This document shows positions 1 to 7,385 of a DNA stretch of 46,145 nucleotides, piece by piece; position 1 is the first letter of the stretch, and the number at the start of each line of letters is the position of its first letter. This DNA comes from Nitrospira sp. (GTDB lineage Bacteria; Nitrospirota; Nitrospiria; Nitrospirales; Nitrospiraceae): NCBI GenBank assembly GCA_009594995.1, contig VOPR01000044.1, positions 1-46,145 of the forward strand, written 5' to 3'. Both the position numbers and the translations under genes were made by a program. The notes beneath the pieces were generated by a model. It was not told the DNA's origin and searched no databases. It saw only the letters and a program-made list of their open reading frames with translations.

Positions 1-28
1 CGACATGGCCGAGATAGTGCGCTTTCAT
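1..28 (-). CDS. 5' end of a gene cut by the left window edge
   Basis: Only the first nine codons are visible, reading MKAHYLGHV. The ATG overlaps the stop of the upstream gene as ATGA, and a GGAAGGAG ribosome binding site lies about 8 bases before it inside that gene, so this is probably a real, translationally coupled member of the operon. The N-terminal sequence resembles the first beta strand of many VOC (glyoxalase/bleomycin-resistance) proteins, but nine residues cannot establish a family. Confidence 0.55.
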
Positions 29-447
29 GTGATTGACTCCTTCCCGGGCGACGATGTCCGGAGCAGCGCCCTGACCGCCGCATGCGCCAGCACCACGTCG
101 GGCTCACGCTGCAGTGCATCGTAATAATGCCGGCCGAATCCATTTCCTTCTTCGGACGGCGTCAACATGGTCCGCACCGCATCGATAGTCTGGGTCATTG
201 CCCCCCGATCTTTGATCTCTTCTTCCTCGGACAGCTCATCGATCTTCACCATCAATTGAGAGAGCGGGCGCAACCAGGCGAACCACGCGTCACCTAAGAC
301 AAGCTGAAAGAACGCACCATTCGTCTCGATCCGCCCATGCACCCGCTCATAGGAGACCCGTTCGCTGTCCAGCAACGCCTTGTGCAGGCGCAGCAGTGAC
401 CGCGACAGATTGCCCAGATGCGCGCGCATGTGATCCTGACCTGACAT
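25..447 (-). CDS. Conserved hypothetical protein, 140 aa
   Basis: I do not recognise a named family. The protein is soluble, with no signal peptide or membrane segment, and looks mostly helical. The first 75 residues are rich in Leu and charged residues (HLGNLSRSLLRLHKALL, then WFAWLRPLSQLMVKIDEL), followed by an acidic stretch EEEEIKD near residue 75. The start is supported by AAGGAGG 8 bases upstream. It lies 29 bases after the Rieske-flavodoxin gene and overlaps the next gene by ATGA, so it belongs to the redox operon. The DNA gives no indication of its biochemical role. Confidence 0.8.
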   Translation of the reverse strand: MSGQDHMRAHLGNLSRSLLRLHKALLDSERVSYERVHGRIETNGAFFQLVLGDAWFAWLRPLSQLMVKIDELSEEEEIKDRGAMTQTIDAVRTMLTPSEEGNGFGRHYYDALQREPDVVLAHAAVRALLRTSSPGKESIT

Positions 448-476
448 GATCTCGCCTCCTTGCGAATCGATCCCGT

Positions 477-1583
477 TTACCCCGTCGGCTCACTATCCAG
501 TTGATGCGCCTTGCGGCCGCCCCTGGTGAGCGGATGCATCGCCAGCTGCCCCTCCACCATGAGCCGCGCCATCTCCGCCGCGCGTGTGACGAGCGCCTGA
601 GCCCCCTCGCGTAACTCCCGGCTGTTCTGCACCTCGCTGTTGTTCCGCTCCATGTCCTCCGCGCTCCATCCGCGGGAATGGGCAATGAATGGAAATTGCG
701 GGAACTGACAGCCGACCTCGGCGAAAAAGGTCATCAGTTGACCGGCCACGCCTTGGACATTGTCCTGCCCGCCCATAATGATGAAGGCGGCGACTTTATT
801 CTTGAGCAGGTGCCGGTTGGCGATCGCCTCCTGATTTTGAATGCAGTTCATCCGTTCGACCATCTTGTAATAGAGACTGCTGGCGCCGCCCCATCGGATC
901 GGTGTCGAGACGAGAATCACATCCGCCCAATGCACCACGGCTTCGTACACACGGTCCATTTGATCGGTCGGATCCATCTGCGTAATTGAGCAGGGCCAGG
1001 TGCAGGCCTCCGCCGACTTGGAATAAAACCCTTCACAGGCCCGGAACGAGAGGTCCCGAAGCTTGATCAGTTGCGTGTCGAGCTGCAGGTGTTCGCGCGC
1101 ATACGCGAGAGCCTCCTCCAACAGGGCGTCGGAGGCGCTGAAGCGCGGCTGATCCGCCGTCATCGCAGTCGTGGCGAGGCCCAACACACGAATGGGACCG
1201 TCGGCTCGAACGATCGGGCGCGCGAGCGGGTGCGATGGTTTCGGAAGCTTTTGCCGCTTCGTGACCGGAGACAGATCGACCAAGACGCGCCCATCCTCCA
1301 CCTTGACGGCATAGGTCGCAACCTGATCACCTTCATACCCAGGCTCGCCCCGGCCAGTTTGATGGTGAAACTTCCAGTAATGCCAGGGACAGACGACGTA
1401 ATCGCCATCAAGCCGTCCTTCACCCAATGGCCCGCCGATATGATTGCAGACCCCTGAAATCGCCGCAAATCGGCCGTCCTTGTACGACAAGGCCAGCTTT
1501 GTCTGGCCGCAGACGATCTGCTGGAGGGGGTGCTGCTTAAGGTCATCGACCGAACCGATCTCGGTCCATGTCGCATCCGGCAT
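477..1583 (-). CDS. Rieske [2Fe-2S] domain fused to a flavodoxin-like NAD(P)H/FMN reductase
   Basis: The 368-residue protein joins two redox modules. Residues about 5-105 are a Rieske ferredoxin-type domain with the full ligand set C46, H48, C65 and H68 (C-x-H, 16 residues, C-x-x-H). Residues about 131-345 resemble the NADPH-dependent FMN reductase / iron-sulfur flavoprotein family, with a probable flavin-binding stretch STPIRWGGASSLYYK near 226-240. The cysteine cluster of true iron-sulfur flavoproteins is eroded here: only C183, C194 and C198 remain and the spacing is not canonical. The likely role is electron transfer from NAD(P)H through FMN to the Rieske centre, or the reverse; the substrate is unknown. 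The ATG has AAGGAA 7 bases upstream. It follows the DUF5069 gene by 37 bases. Confidence 0.85.
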   Translation of the reverse strand: MPDATWTEIGSVDDLKQHPLQQIVCGQTKLALSYKDGRFAAISGVCNHIGGPLGEGRLDGDYVVCPWHYWKFHHQTGRGEPGYEGDQVATYAVKVEDGRVLVDLSPVTKRQKLPKPSHPLARPIVRADGPIRVLGLATTAMTADQPRFSASDALLEEALAYAREHLQLDTQLIKLRDLSFRACEGFYSKSAEACTWPCSITQMDPTDQMDRVYEAVVHWADVILVSTPIRWGGASSLYYKMVERMNCIQNQEAIANRHLLKNKVAAFIIMGGQDNVQGVAGQLMTFFAEVGCQFPQFPFIAHSRGWSAEDMERNNSEVQNSRELREGAQALVTRAAEMARLMVEGQLAMHPLTRGGRKAHQLDSEPTG

Positions 1584-1620
1584 GTCGAGTTCCTTCAGGT
1601 GTTCGCTCTAGGGTTGCCCG

Positions 1621-2079
1621 TCACAAACGCTTCTCTTCCAGATCATACACATCGAAATACACGTAGACGGGGCGGTGACTCGGCACATAGTTCGGGATGT
1701 AGTCTTCCATATACGCCTGCACCGACGGCGCCATCTCGGACAGTCGCAGGTCCCGCATCTTGTTGTTCCATTCAATGATCGCCTGCCGATCCTGTACCTT
1801 GCTGTGGGCCTTGAGCCACGCACCCACTTCCTCATCGGTGGCTCCTGTCGCCACGAACTCCTTGAACTGCTCCGGAGAGATCCCGGTGAACGCGAACAAC
1901 AAGCCCGCCAGCGAACAGGGCCAATAGTTGTACTCCCCGTTGATACCGAGCAGAAAGGCCCGACACTTGTCCGCACAGCGCGCGCCGATGACATAGCCCC
2001 CCAGCATTTCCCGCGGGCTGCGAGGATAGGTCTTGGTGAGGTCTTTCGCAAGCGTTCGCACCTTTTCCAAATCAGGCAT
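1621..2079 (-). CDS. DUF5069 family protein
   Basis: The 152-residue protein has the block I associate with DUF5069: KTYPRSPREMLGGYV, then ARCADKCRAFLLG, GEYNYWPCSLAGLLF and a DEEVGAWLK stretch. The family has no established reaction. The chosen start, MPDLEKV, has AAAGGAG just upstream and overlaps the end of the VOC gene by 8 bases; an upstream in-frame ATG at 2220 would lie inside the VOC coding region and is less likely. There are three cysteines in the central block, so metal or redox chemistry is possible but not shown. It sits fourth from the left in the redox operon. Confidence 0.8.
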   Translation of the reverse strand: MPDLEKVRTLAKDLTKTYPRSPREMLGGYVIGARCADKCRAFLLGINGEYNYWPCSLAGLLFAFTGISPEQFKEFVATGATDEEVGAWLKAHSKVQDRQAIIEWNNKMRDLRLSEMAPSVQAYMEDYIPNYVPSHRPVYVYFDVYDLEEKRL

Positions 2080-2521
2080 CCGGCCGCTCCTTTCCTTGTC
2101 GAGCGCGCGAAGGCTTGGAGAAGGTAATGCCCGCCTTCTGAACCTCCTGATAGGGAAGGAGCCAGACCAGCGACTCATCCGACAAGTCACCCACTTGAAT
2201 GCGATTGCCCCACGGATCACGGAAATCGCACCGGAAGTGCGGCTCCATCTTCAGCTTGTACTCTTTAGTGAGCTTGCGTCGGACTTCTTTGATCTGCTCC
2301 GCATCACGCACCATTAGCCCGAAATGCTTGACGCGATCCGGCTGCAGCTGGTCGACCTCAAAAATGGCCATAAACTGATGCTCGCCCAATTTGCACCAGG
2401 CAGCGCCTTCTCCTCCGCGCAACATCTTCAAGCCGAACACATCTGAATAGAACTTCACCGCCTTCTTGGCATCGGTGACTTCAATCACGATGTGATTGCA
2501 TCCGTAGACTTGCACCGCCAT
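2072..2521 (-). CDS. VOC family protein (glyoxalase/dioxygenase fold)
   Basis: This is a 149-residue vicinal-oxygen-chelate protein. The first beta strand carries the usual metal-ligand position, H10 in CNHIVIEV, followed by the typical KAVKFYSDVFGLKM helix. The second half has VKHFGLMV and ends with RDPWGNRIQVGDL, the hallmark of the last VOC module. Members are lyases, isomerases or ring-cleaving dioxygenases acting on small electrophiles or catechols, often with a divalent metal. Which reaction this one performs cannot be read from sequence. GAGGAGA lies 8 bases before the ATG. It is 12 bases from the DsbA-like gene and overlaps the DUF5069 gene. Confidence 0.88.
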   Translation of the reverse strand: MAVQVYGCNHIVIEVTDAKKAVKFYSDVFGLKMLRGGEGAAWCKLGEHQFMAIFEVDQLQPDRVKHFGLMVRDAEQIKEVRRKLTKEYKLKMEPHFRCDFRDPWGNRIQVGDLSDESLVWLLPYQEVQKAGITFSKPSRARQGKERPDA

Positions 2522-2533
2522 ATCAGTGTCTCC

Positions 2534-3175
2534 TCATCGGGTTGTCTGCTCGATCGCGGAGAGAAACGTCTCGACCGGCTGCGCACCTGACACCGCGGTT
2601 TTCCCGTTAAACACGAAGTAGGGGACCCCTCTGATGCCGAGCTGCCGCCCGCGCGCTTCTTCCTGTCGCACAGCTTCGACCCCGTCCGTGCTCTGCAGGA
2701 ACCGACCGACTGCTGCCCCATCCAGCCCGGCTCGACCGGCGAGCGACACCAGCACCCCGGCGTCTCCTATATCCAGCCCTTCGGTGAAGTATCCGTGAAA
2801 GAGTTCCTCCACGGCGCCATCCTGACGGCTCTGTTGCTGGGCAAACCAGATCAGCCGGTGGGCATCGAACGTGTTTGGCGTGCGCGCAATCCGCTCAAAG
2901 GCGAACTCAATGCCCGCGCTCGTACCCGCCCCTGCAATACGATCCTGCATCGCCTGCATCTCAGCCGCCCCCCCGAACTTTGCTTCAAGGTACACGCGGC
3001 GATCCATCCCGACCTTCGGCATGGTCGGATTGAGTTGGAAGGGGCGCCAGAACACCAGCGCAGACTTCTGTCTACCCGCCGATTCCAACGCCTCCTCCAG
3101 TCGCCTCTTTCCGACATAACACCAGGGACAGACCACATCGGAATACACCTCGACGGTAAGCACCTGACCGGTCAT
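2534..3175 (-). CDS. DsbA family oxidoreductase (FrnE-like)
   Basis: The 213-residue protein is a cytosolic DsbA-fold enzyme of the FrnE type. The active-site motif CPWC lies at residues 16-19 right after the first strand (VEVYSDVVCPWCYVGKRRLE). The cis-proline region is GIRGVPYFVFNGK near the C-terminus, followed by the final GAQPVETFLSAIE helix. There is no signal peptide, so it probably acts in the cytoplasm on protein or small-molecule disulfides. Related 2-hydroxychromene-2-carboxylate isomerases share the fold but lack the paired cysteines present here. The start codon overlaps the pirin stop as ATGA, implying coupled translation. Confidence 0.9.
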   Translation of the reverse strand: MTGQVLTVEVYSDVVCPWCYVGKRRLEEALESAGRQKSALVFWRPFQLNPTMPKVGMDRRVYLEAKFGGAAEMQAMQDRIAGAGTSAGIEFAFERIARTPNTFDAHRLIWFAQQQSRQDGAVEELFHGYFTEGLDIGDAGVLVSLAGRAGLDGAAVGRFLQSTDGVEAVRQEEARGRQLGIRGVPYFVFNGKTAVSGAQPVETFLSAIEQTTR

Positions 3176-4056
3176 GACAAATGTCCCATCTTTCCCGCCT
3201 GGTAATCATGCACAGCCTGAATAATCTCGTCGCGCGTGTTCATCACAAATGGACCATACCGGGCGACCGGCTCCGCGATGGGCTCGCCGCTCAGCACCAA
3301 CAGGGTCGCATCCTGTTTCGCCTCAAGCAGCACCCGTTCGCCACGTTGCCCGAACAGCGCGATTTCAACTTCCTCCACCGCCCGCGACCCGTTGACTACC
3401 ACCTGCCCGTGCAGGACGAACAAGGCTGAGTTGAACCCCTCGGGCAAGACAAGTTCCGTCTTGTGGCCCGCGGCCAGCCGCACGTCATAGAGATGGACCG
3501 GGCTGAATGTCTTGGCCGGACCTCTGACGCCGCGAAACTCCCCGGCAATCACTCGCAGCCGGCCGGCTCCTCCCTCGAGCTCGACCGCAGGAATCTCCGC
3601 ATCGACCAGTGTCTGGTAACGCGGCGCCGTCATCTTGAACGCCTTCGGCAGATTGACCCAGAGCTGGATGCCTTCCAGCAGACCACCTTTCTTTGCAAAC
3701 TCCTTTTCGTGCAGTTCTTCGTGCACCACACCGGAGGCCGCCGTCATCCACTGCACATCGCCTGGCCCGATGACGCCGCCACTGCCTGTCGAGTCACGAT
3801 GCGCCACCTTCCCGTGGTACATAATCGTCACTGTTTCGAATCCGCGATGCGGGTGTTCTCCCACACCCAGCTGGCGGCTGGTCGGGGGGAATTGCTCCGG
3901 CCCCATATAGTCGAGCATTAAAAACGGAGACAGTTGTTCCTCAACCCCGGCGCCTGGAATCATATTGCGGACCGGAAATCCGTCTCCGACCATGTGATGA
4001 GACCCTGGCTGAAAGACTCCGACCAGATCCTTGGTAGCAATCGTCTCCGTTCGCAT
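3172..4056 (-). CDS. Pirin family protein (bicupin)
   Basis: The 294-residue protein is a pirin, a double-cupin iron protein. The N-terminal cupin has all four metal ligands in the expected pattern: H68 and H70 in EHPHRGFETVT, and H112 and E114 in SGVVHEELHE. Bacterial pirins include quercetin 2,3-dioxygenases (YhhW) and redox-sensing regulators; sequence alone does not distinguish these. Length is normal for the family. The ATG has AAGGAGG 6 bases upstream. It lies 14 bases after the NmrA-like gene and overlaps the DsbA-like gene. Pirin beside an NmrA reductase, DoxX and a VOC protein suggests handling of quinones, flavonoids or similar electrophiles. Confidence 0.93.
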   Translation of the reverse strand: MRTETIATKDLVGVFQPGSHHMVGDGFPVRNMIPGAGVEEQLSPFLMLDYMGPEQFPPTSRQLGVGEHPHRGFETVTIMYHGKVAHRDSTGSGGVIGPGDVQWMTAASGVVHEELHEKEFAKKGGLLEGIQLWVNLPKAFKMTAPRYQTLVDAEIPAVELEGGAGRLRVIAGEFRGVRGPAKTFSPVHLYDVRLAAGHKTELVLPEGFNSALFVLHGQVVVNGSRAVEEVEIALFGQRGERVLLEAKQDATLLVLSGEPIAEPVARYGPFVMNTRDEIIQAVHDYQAGKMGHLS

Positions 4057-4070
4057 ATCGGCCTCCTTCC

Positions 4071-4928
4071 TTACGCCATCACTCGCAACGCCTCGACTAG
4101 AGAAATCGTCCCCCGGACCACCGACTTGGGAAACTCGTATCCGACCGCGCCTTTGGAAAAGGACGTGTACATTTCTTCGAACAATCCAGCCGCTTCTTCA
4201 GAGAAACCAAAAGAGGTGAACGTCGGCACGACTGCACTCAATGGCGCCACGTGCGCGGCGACGCTACGCCCGAGCATCCTGCTGAGCGCGGATGCCACAT
4301 CTTCAGGACTGTACTCCTCCGGGCCGGCGAGTTCCACAATCGCGTGCCCATGTCCACCGGCGATCAATTGAGCAGCCGCCACGCGGCCGATGTCCCTGGT
4401 TGAAATCATCGGCATCTTAGCTTGCGGCGGAATAAAGGTCGGCAACAAGCCTTGCTCCTTGGCCATCCCGATGCCCGGCGCCCAGTTTTCCATGAAGTAG
4501 CAGGGGCGCAAGATCGTCACATGATGAGCGACTGTGCTTAACTTTTGCTCGCCGTAACGAGCGGCACGGATCGGCCCCGTGCCTTCCGGAATGTGGCCGC
4601 CGACAGACGACAGAAACACGACATGTTCGATGCCGCTCGCCTTCACAGCCTCTGCGGCCTGGTCCATACGCTGCTGCTGCTCGGCGAGCCATGACGAGGC
4701 GCCATAGTTGGGTGGAACCAACAGATAGGCACCTGAAGCACCCTGAAACGCTTTCGTCAGAGCCGCCGTATCATCCAACGATGCGATAACCACTTCCGCT
4801 CCTTTGGCTTTCCAATCTGCGCCCTTATCGGCGGACCGCACCACCACCCGCACCGGCTGCTTCCGCGCCAGCAATGTCTCTGCCACTACCGATCCCGTAT
4901 GTCCCGTGGCACCAAGTACGACAAACAT
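4071..4928 (-). CDS. NmrA-like NAD(P)-binding SDR (quinone/azo reductase type)
   Basis: The 285-residue atypical short-chain dehydrogenase opens with a dinucleotide-binding motif, GATGHTG at residues 6-12, then R-rich strand PVRVVVRS, which suggests NADPH preference. The middle carries EHVVFLSSVGGH and LRPCYFMENW, typical of NmrA / NAD(P)H:quinone oxidoreductase 2-like proteins, which either sense the NADP redox state or reduce quinones. I chose the ATG at 4928 because GGGAG is 8 bases upstream; a GTG at 4937 is too close to that site. It follows doxX by 21 bases and precedes pirin by 14. Confidence 0.9.
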   Translation of the reverse strand: MFVVLGATGHTGSVVAETLLARKQPVRVVVRSADKGADWKAKGAEVVIASLDDTAALTKAFQGASGAYLLVPPNYGASSWLAEQQQRMDQAAEAVKASGIEHVVFLSSVGGHIPEGTGPIRAARYGEQKLSTVAHHVTILRPCYFMENWAPGIGMAKEQGLLPTFIPPQAKMPMISTRDIGRVAAAQLIAGGHGHAIVELAGPEEYSPEDVASALSRMLGRSVAAHVAPLSAVVPTFTSFGFSEEAAGLFEEMYTSFSKGAVGYEFPKSVVRGTISLVEALRVMA

Positions 4929-4949
4929 CCCTGTCACTCCCTTCCTGTT

Positions 4950-5396
4950 TTAGCCGAGGCGTTCCGCCACGATTTTGTCCAACGACCAACGCCCGGATCC
5001 GGTCACCAACAAGACCGCAGCTAGACCAATCACTAAAAGATGATACTCATACCCTTCTCCCTGCTGCTGCCCAAACCAGTTCATGAAAAATCCGACCGGC
5101 AGGTGCACGGTCAGAACAGCCCCGAGCATGATGACAATGAAGCTTGCGGCGGTGAATCGCGTCAAGAACCCCGCCAATAGCCCCAGGCTGCCGAAAAACT
5201 CTCCCATGATCACTAGAAAGGCGATCATCCAGGGCAATCCCATCTTTTGCGTAAAAAATCCCATCGTCCCATCAAACCCGAACCCACCGAACCAGCCGAG
5301 CAACTTTTGTGCACCGTGCGGAAACATCACCAATCCCAAGGTCAACCGCAGGATCAAGCCGGACCAGCTATCGTCTGTCGCAAAAAGCGCTTTCAT
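4950..5396 (-). CDS. DoxX family membrane protein
   Basis: The 148-residue protein has four hydrophobic segments and the DoxX signature: LILRLTLGLVMFPHGAQKLLGWFGG at the N-terminus and MGEFFGSLGLLAGFLTR in the middle. DoxX-type proteins are small inner-membrane proteins linked to oxidative-stress responses and quinone-related redox chemistry. This is the first gene of the minus-strand redox operon. A strong GGAGGTGA ribosome binding site precedes the ATG, and the promoter at 5480-5507 gives a leader of roughly 75 bases. Function within the operon is inferred, perhaps as a membrane anchor for the soluble redox partners. Confidence 0.93.
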   Translation of the reverse strand: MKALFATDDSWSGLILRLTLGLVMFPHGAQKLLGWFGGFGFDGTMGFFTQKMGLPWMIAFLVIMGEFFGSLGLLAGFLTRFTAASFIVIMLGAVLTVHLPVGFFMNWFGQQQGEGYEYHLLVIGLAAVLLVTGSGRWSLDKIVAERLG

Positions 5397-5479
5397 TCAT
5401 CACCTCCCGGTTGTCGCACCGCAGACCTGCCCACTTCATCAACTTCACACTGTGGCGTCCCGCTGACCCGCACCCCAGT

Positions 5480-5507
5480 ATAATAGTTCTAATTAGAACG
5501 AAGTCAA
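5480..5507 (-). promoter_or_regulatory. Promoter of the redox operon with a palindromic operator
   Basis: Reading the minus strand, a -35 box TTGACT (5502-5507) and a -10 box TATTAT (5480-5485) are separated by 16 bases. The spacer contains a perfect 14-bp palindrome, GTTCTAATTAGAAC, at 5486-5499, abutting the -10 box. This is the classic position for a dimeric repressor such as a MarR, HxlR or TetR family protein. No regulator gene lies beside it in the window. Confidence 0.7.
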
Positions 5508-5757
5508 GCCTGAAATGCCGCGGTCTGCGAGCAGGCGAGTCTTGCTCATAACTGCACCTGCCGGATCGGCGAGTACAATGGCGGGCTCTAAGGACTTACC
5601 GACCCTTTCAGAGAACTGAAGATTGAATGGAAGGCTGCGGCTGGACCGACAAAGCTGGCAACGATGAAATCAGATAGACTAACCAGAAATGCGAAAGGGG
5701 GACGAGCGGTGAATCTGGCCGTGTGTGACGCGGCGACAGTCAAGAAAACCGGGCGGC
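5508..5757. other. Intergenic stretch with no recognised gene
   Basis: Together with 5397-5479 this makes a gap of about 360 bases between the doxX start and the smpB stop. Apart from the operon promoter I see no open frame with a ribosome binding site, no tRNA and no convincing terminator. I looked for ssrA (tmRNA) because smpB is adjacent and did not find its acceptor stem or tag reading frame. Confidence 0.5.
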
Positions 5758-6237
5758 CTATTTCCGGCTCTTGATGGCCCGCTCGACCTCGCGACCGGCT
5801 TCACGAGCCTTGATCGACTCACGGCGATCGTATTGCTTCTTCCCCTTCGCCAGAGCCAGTTCTACTTTCGCATGGCCGCGCTTCGAAAAATAGATGCGCA
5901 GAGGAACGAGGGTGAGACCTTTCAACTGAGTTTTGCCGATCAGCTTGCTGATCTCCTTGCGATGCAACAGCAGCTTCCGCTTGCGGAGCGGATCATGATT
6001 CATCAGGTTGCCGTGGGAGTAGGGGCTGATGTGGCAATGGTTCAAATAGACTTCGCCGTCATCGACCGACGCGTAACTATCCTGCAGATTTACGCGGCCC
6101 TCGCGCAGCGACTTCACCTCGGTTCCTCGCAAGATGACCCCGGCCTCGAATTTCTCTTCGATAAAATAGTCATGGTAGGCCTTCCGGTTCGTGGCCACCA
6201 CCTTATACTGGTCGTCTGTATCTTGAGCCTTGGTCAC
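5758..6237 (-). CDS. smpB: SsrA-binding protein SmpB
   Basis: The 159-residue protein matches SmpB throughout: [31 protein letters not shown] near the N-terminus, then [28 protein letters not shown], and a basic C-terminal tail [21 protein letters not shown]. SmpB binds tmRNA and places it in the A site of stalled ribosomes for trans-translation. The start is GTG at 6235-6237; no ribosome binding site is visible before it, and an in-frame stop upstream rules out an extension beyond the 52-base gap. It is divergent from the dciA-like gene. Confidence 0.97.
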   Translation of the reverse strand: MTKAQDTDDQYKVVATNRKAYHDYFIEEKFEAGVILRGTEVKSLREGRVNLQDSYASVDDGEVYLNHCHISPYSHGNLMNHDPLRKRKLLLHRKEISKLIGKTQLKGLTLVPLRIYFSKRGHAKVELALAKGKKQYDRRESIKAREAGREVERAIKSRK

Positions 6238-6256
6238 GTTATTTGATCGACCGCTA

Positions 6257-6283
6257 TTGCACTCACGCGCATTTTGTTATGAT
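6257..6283 (+). promoter_or_regulatory. Candidate promoter for a leaderless dciA mRNA
   Basis: TTGCAC at 6257-6262 and TATGAT at 6278-6283 are 15 bases apart, slightly short of the ideal. Transcription would begin about 7 bases downstream, at or next to the A of the ATG at 6290. No Shine-Dalgarno sequence precedes that ATG, which fits a leaderless message. Confidence 0.45.
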
Positions 6284-6289
6284 GCAGTC

Positions 6290-6787
6290 ATGAGGGGACA
6301 GAGCAGACTCGATTCCTTCGGCACCATTCTAACAGGTGTCGCCCACAGGTTGGGCTTGGAGAGCAAGCTCTTCGAGGCACGCCTGCGACGCGACTGGCCG
6401 AACATTGTCGGGGACCCTATCGCCACCCACACACGCCCTGACCAGATCCGATTCAAAAAACTCTACGTCTTTGTCCACAATTCCGTGTGGCTGCAGCAAC
6501 TCACCTTTCTCAAACCCGTTCTGCTGGAGAAGGTGAATACGATGGCCGGGGAGACGCTAGTGACTGAAATCGTGCTGCGCATCGGGGAGCTCTCTGCGGA
6601 GCAGCGCTCAAGCCTGCCGCCCTCGACCCAAGAAGCCACCCGGCCTCAGCCGAGTGCCGAATTGCTGAAAGAGGCCGCGCTCCACAGCCAAGGGATTCAG
6701 GACCCGGCACTTCGGGAACATCTCGCGGCAGTCATGGTGCAGGCGTTATCTCTGACGCCCCCGCACTCTTCACGACAGGCCCCTTGA
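6290..6787 (+). CDS. dciA: DUF721 (DciA-like) protein
   Basis: The 165-residue protein has the DUF721 domain in its first 100 residues: LDSFGTILTGVAHRLGLE, the conserved WPNIVGDPIATHTRP, the hydrophobic strand LYVFVHNSVWLQQL and FLKPVLLEKVN. DUF721 proteins named DciA recruit or load the replicative helicase DnaB in bacteria without DnaC, and its location near dnaA, dnaN and gyrB supports a replication role. The C-terminal 60 residues are low in conservation and probably flexible. I chose MRGQSR as start because the promoter lies immediately upstream; an in-frame ORF extension to 6230 exists. The 3' end overlaps the convergent gene at 6732-7346 by 56 bases. Confidence 0.8.
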   Translation: MRGQSRLDSFGTILTGVAHRLGLESKLFEARLRRDWPNIVGDPIATHTRPDQIRFKKLYVFVHNSVWLQQLTFLKPVLLEKVNTMAGETLVTEIVLRIGELSAEQRSSLPPSTQEATRPQPSAELLKEAALHSQGIQDPALREHLAAVMVQALSLTPPHSSRQAP

Positions 6788-7346
6788 ACAACTGCCGCGA
6801 GAACGCCGCAGTGGCCGCACTGTCTTTGCCTCTCGGGACCGGCCCAATGCGGCCTTCCTCTTCCTGCTCATCCAGCCGATAGAATCCTCGCACGGATCCT
6901 TCAAATCCGTCGCGCACCTTCGGATCTTCTCCCGTCACATACTTGTGCAGGACTTCCGGCTCCGTCCACCCCTCATCGGTGAAGATATAGATCGCGATGT
7001 GCTGGTAACGACCCCTGGGATCATCCAGAGTCGTCGGTTGGATTTTCATACTGCCGAAATTCCGGGTCTCGGCGCCGACCTTCCGAAATCGCTCGATCAA
7101 CGTTTCGATCTCAGTGTCGCTGGTCCAGGACGGCACATGCACCGCCACGATGGTCCGTTCCTGAGAGCCGATACTGTAGGGAGGAATGGACCGATCCGGC
7201 CGGCTAAGAAACATCCCGCCCCAGATCAGCGCAAAGGAGCTGAACAGGACGCCCAGCGCCAATTTCACGACCGTATCCAGCGGTCGCTTGGCGGGAGGGC
7301 CTGCGGGAGCTTCAGCCGGCGGCGCAGTCTGGTGATTCATAACCAT
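6732..7346 (-). CDS. Hypothetical protein with one N-terminal membrane anchor
   Basis: The 204-residue protein starts with a Pro/Ala-rich cytoplasmic segment (PPAEAPAGPPAKRP), then a single transmembrane helix at about residues 26-47 (VVKLALGVLFSSFALIWGG), and a soluble domain of about 110 residues after an Arg-Pro turn. The soluble part has strands around RTIVAVHVPSW and YQHIAIYIFTDE and a C-terminal disordered tail. I recognise no family. It follows gyrA by 39 bases on the same strand and is probably co-transcribed. No ribosome binding site is obvious; ATG codons at 7346 and 7340 are both possible. Confidence 0.7.
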   Translation of the reverse strand: MVMNHQTAPPAEAPAGPPAKRPLDTVVKLALGVLFSSFALIWGGMFLSRPDRSIPPYSIGSQERTIVAVHVPSWTSDTEIETLIERFRKVGAETRNFGSMKIQPTTLDDPRGRYQHIAIYIFTDEGWTEPEVLHKYVTGEDPKVRDGFEGSVRGFYRLDEQEEEGRIGPVPRGKDSAATAAFSRQLFKGPVVKSAGASEITPAP

Positions 7347-7385
7347 GATGAGGGCCGCCTGAAACCGCAGCGGTTCACGAAGTCA

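Noticed and set aside
5397..5757. Possible tmRNA (ssrA) gene next to smpB
   Set aside because: No tRNA-like acceptor stem with a T-loop, no tag reading frame ending in two alanines, and no matching ends were found.
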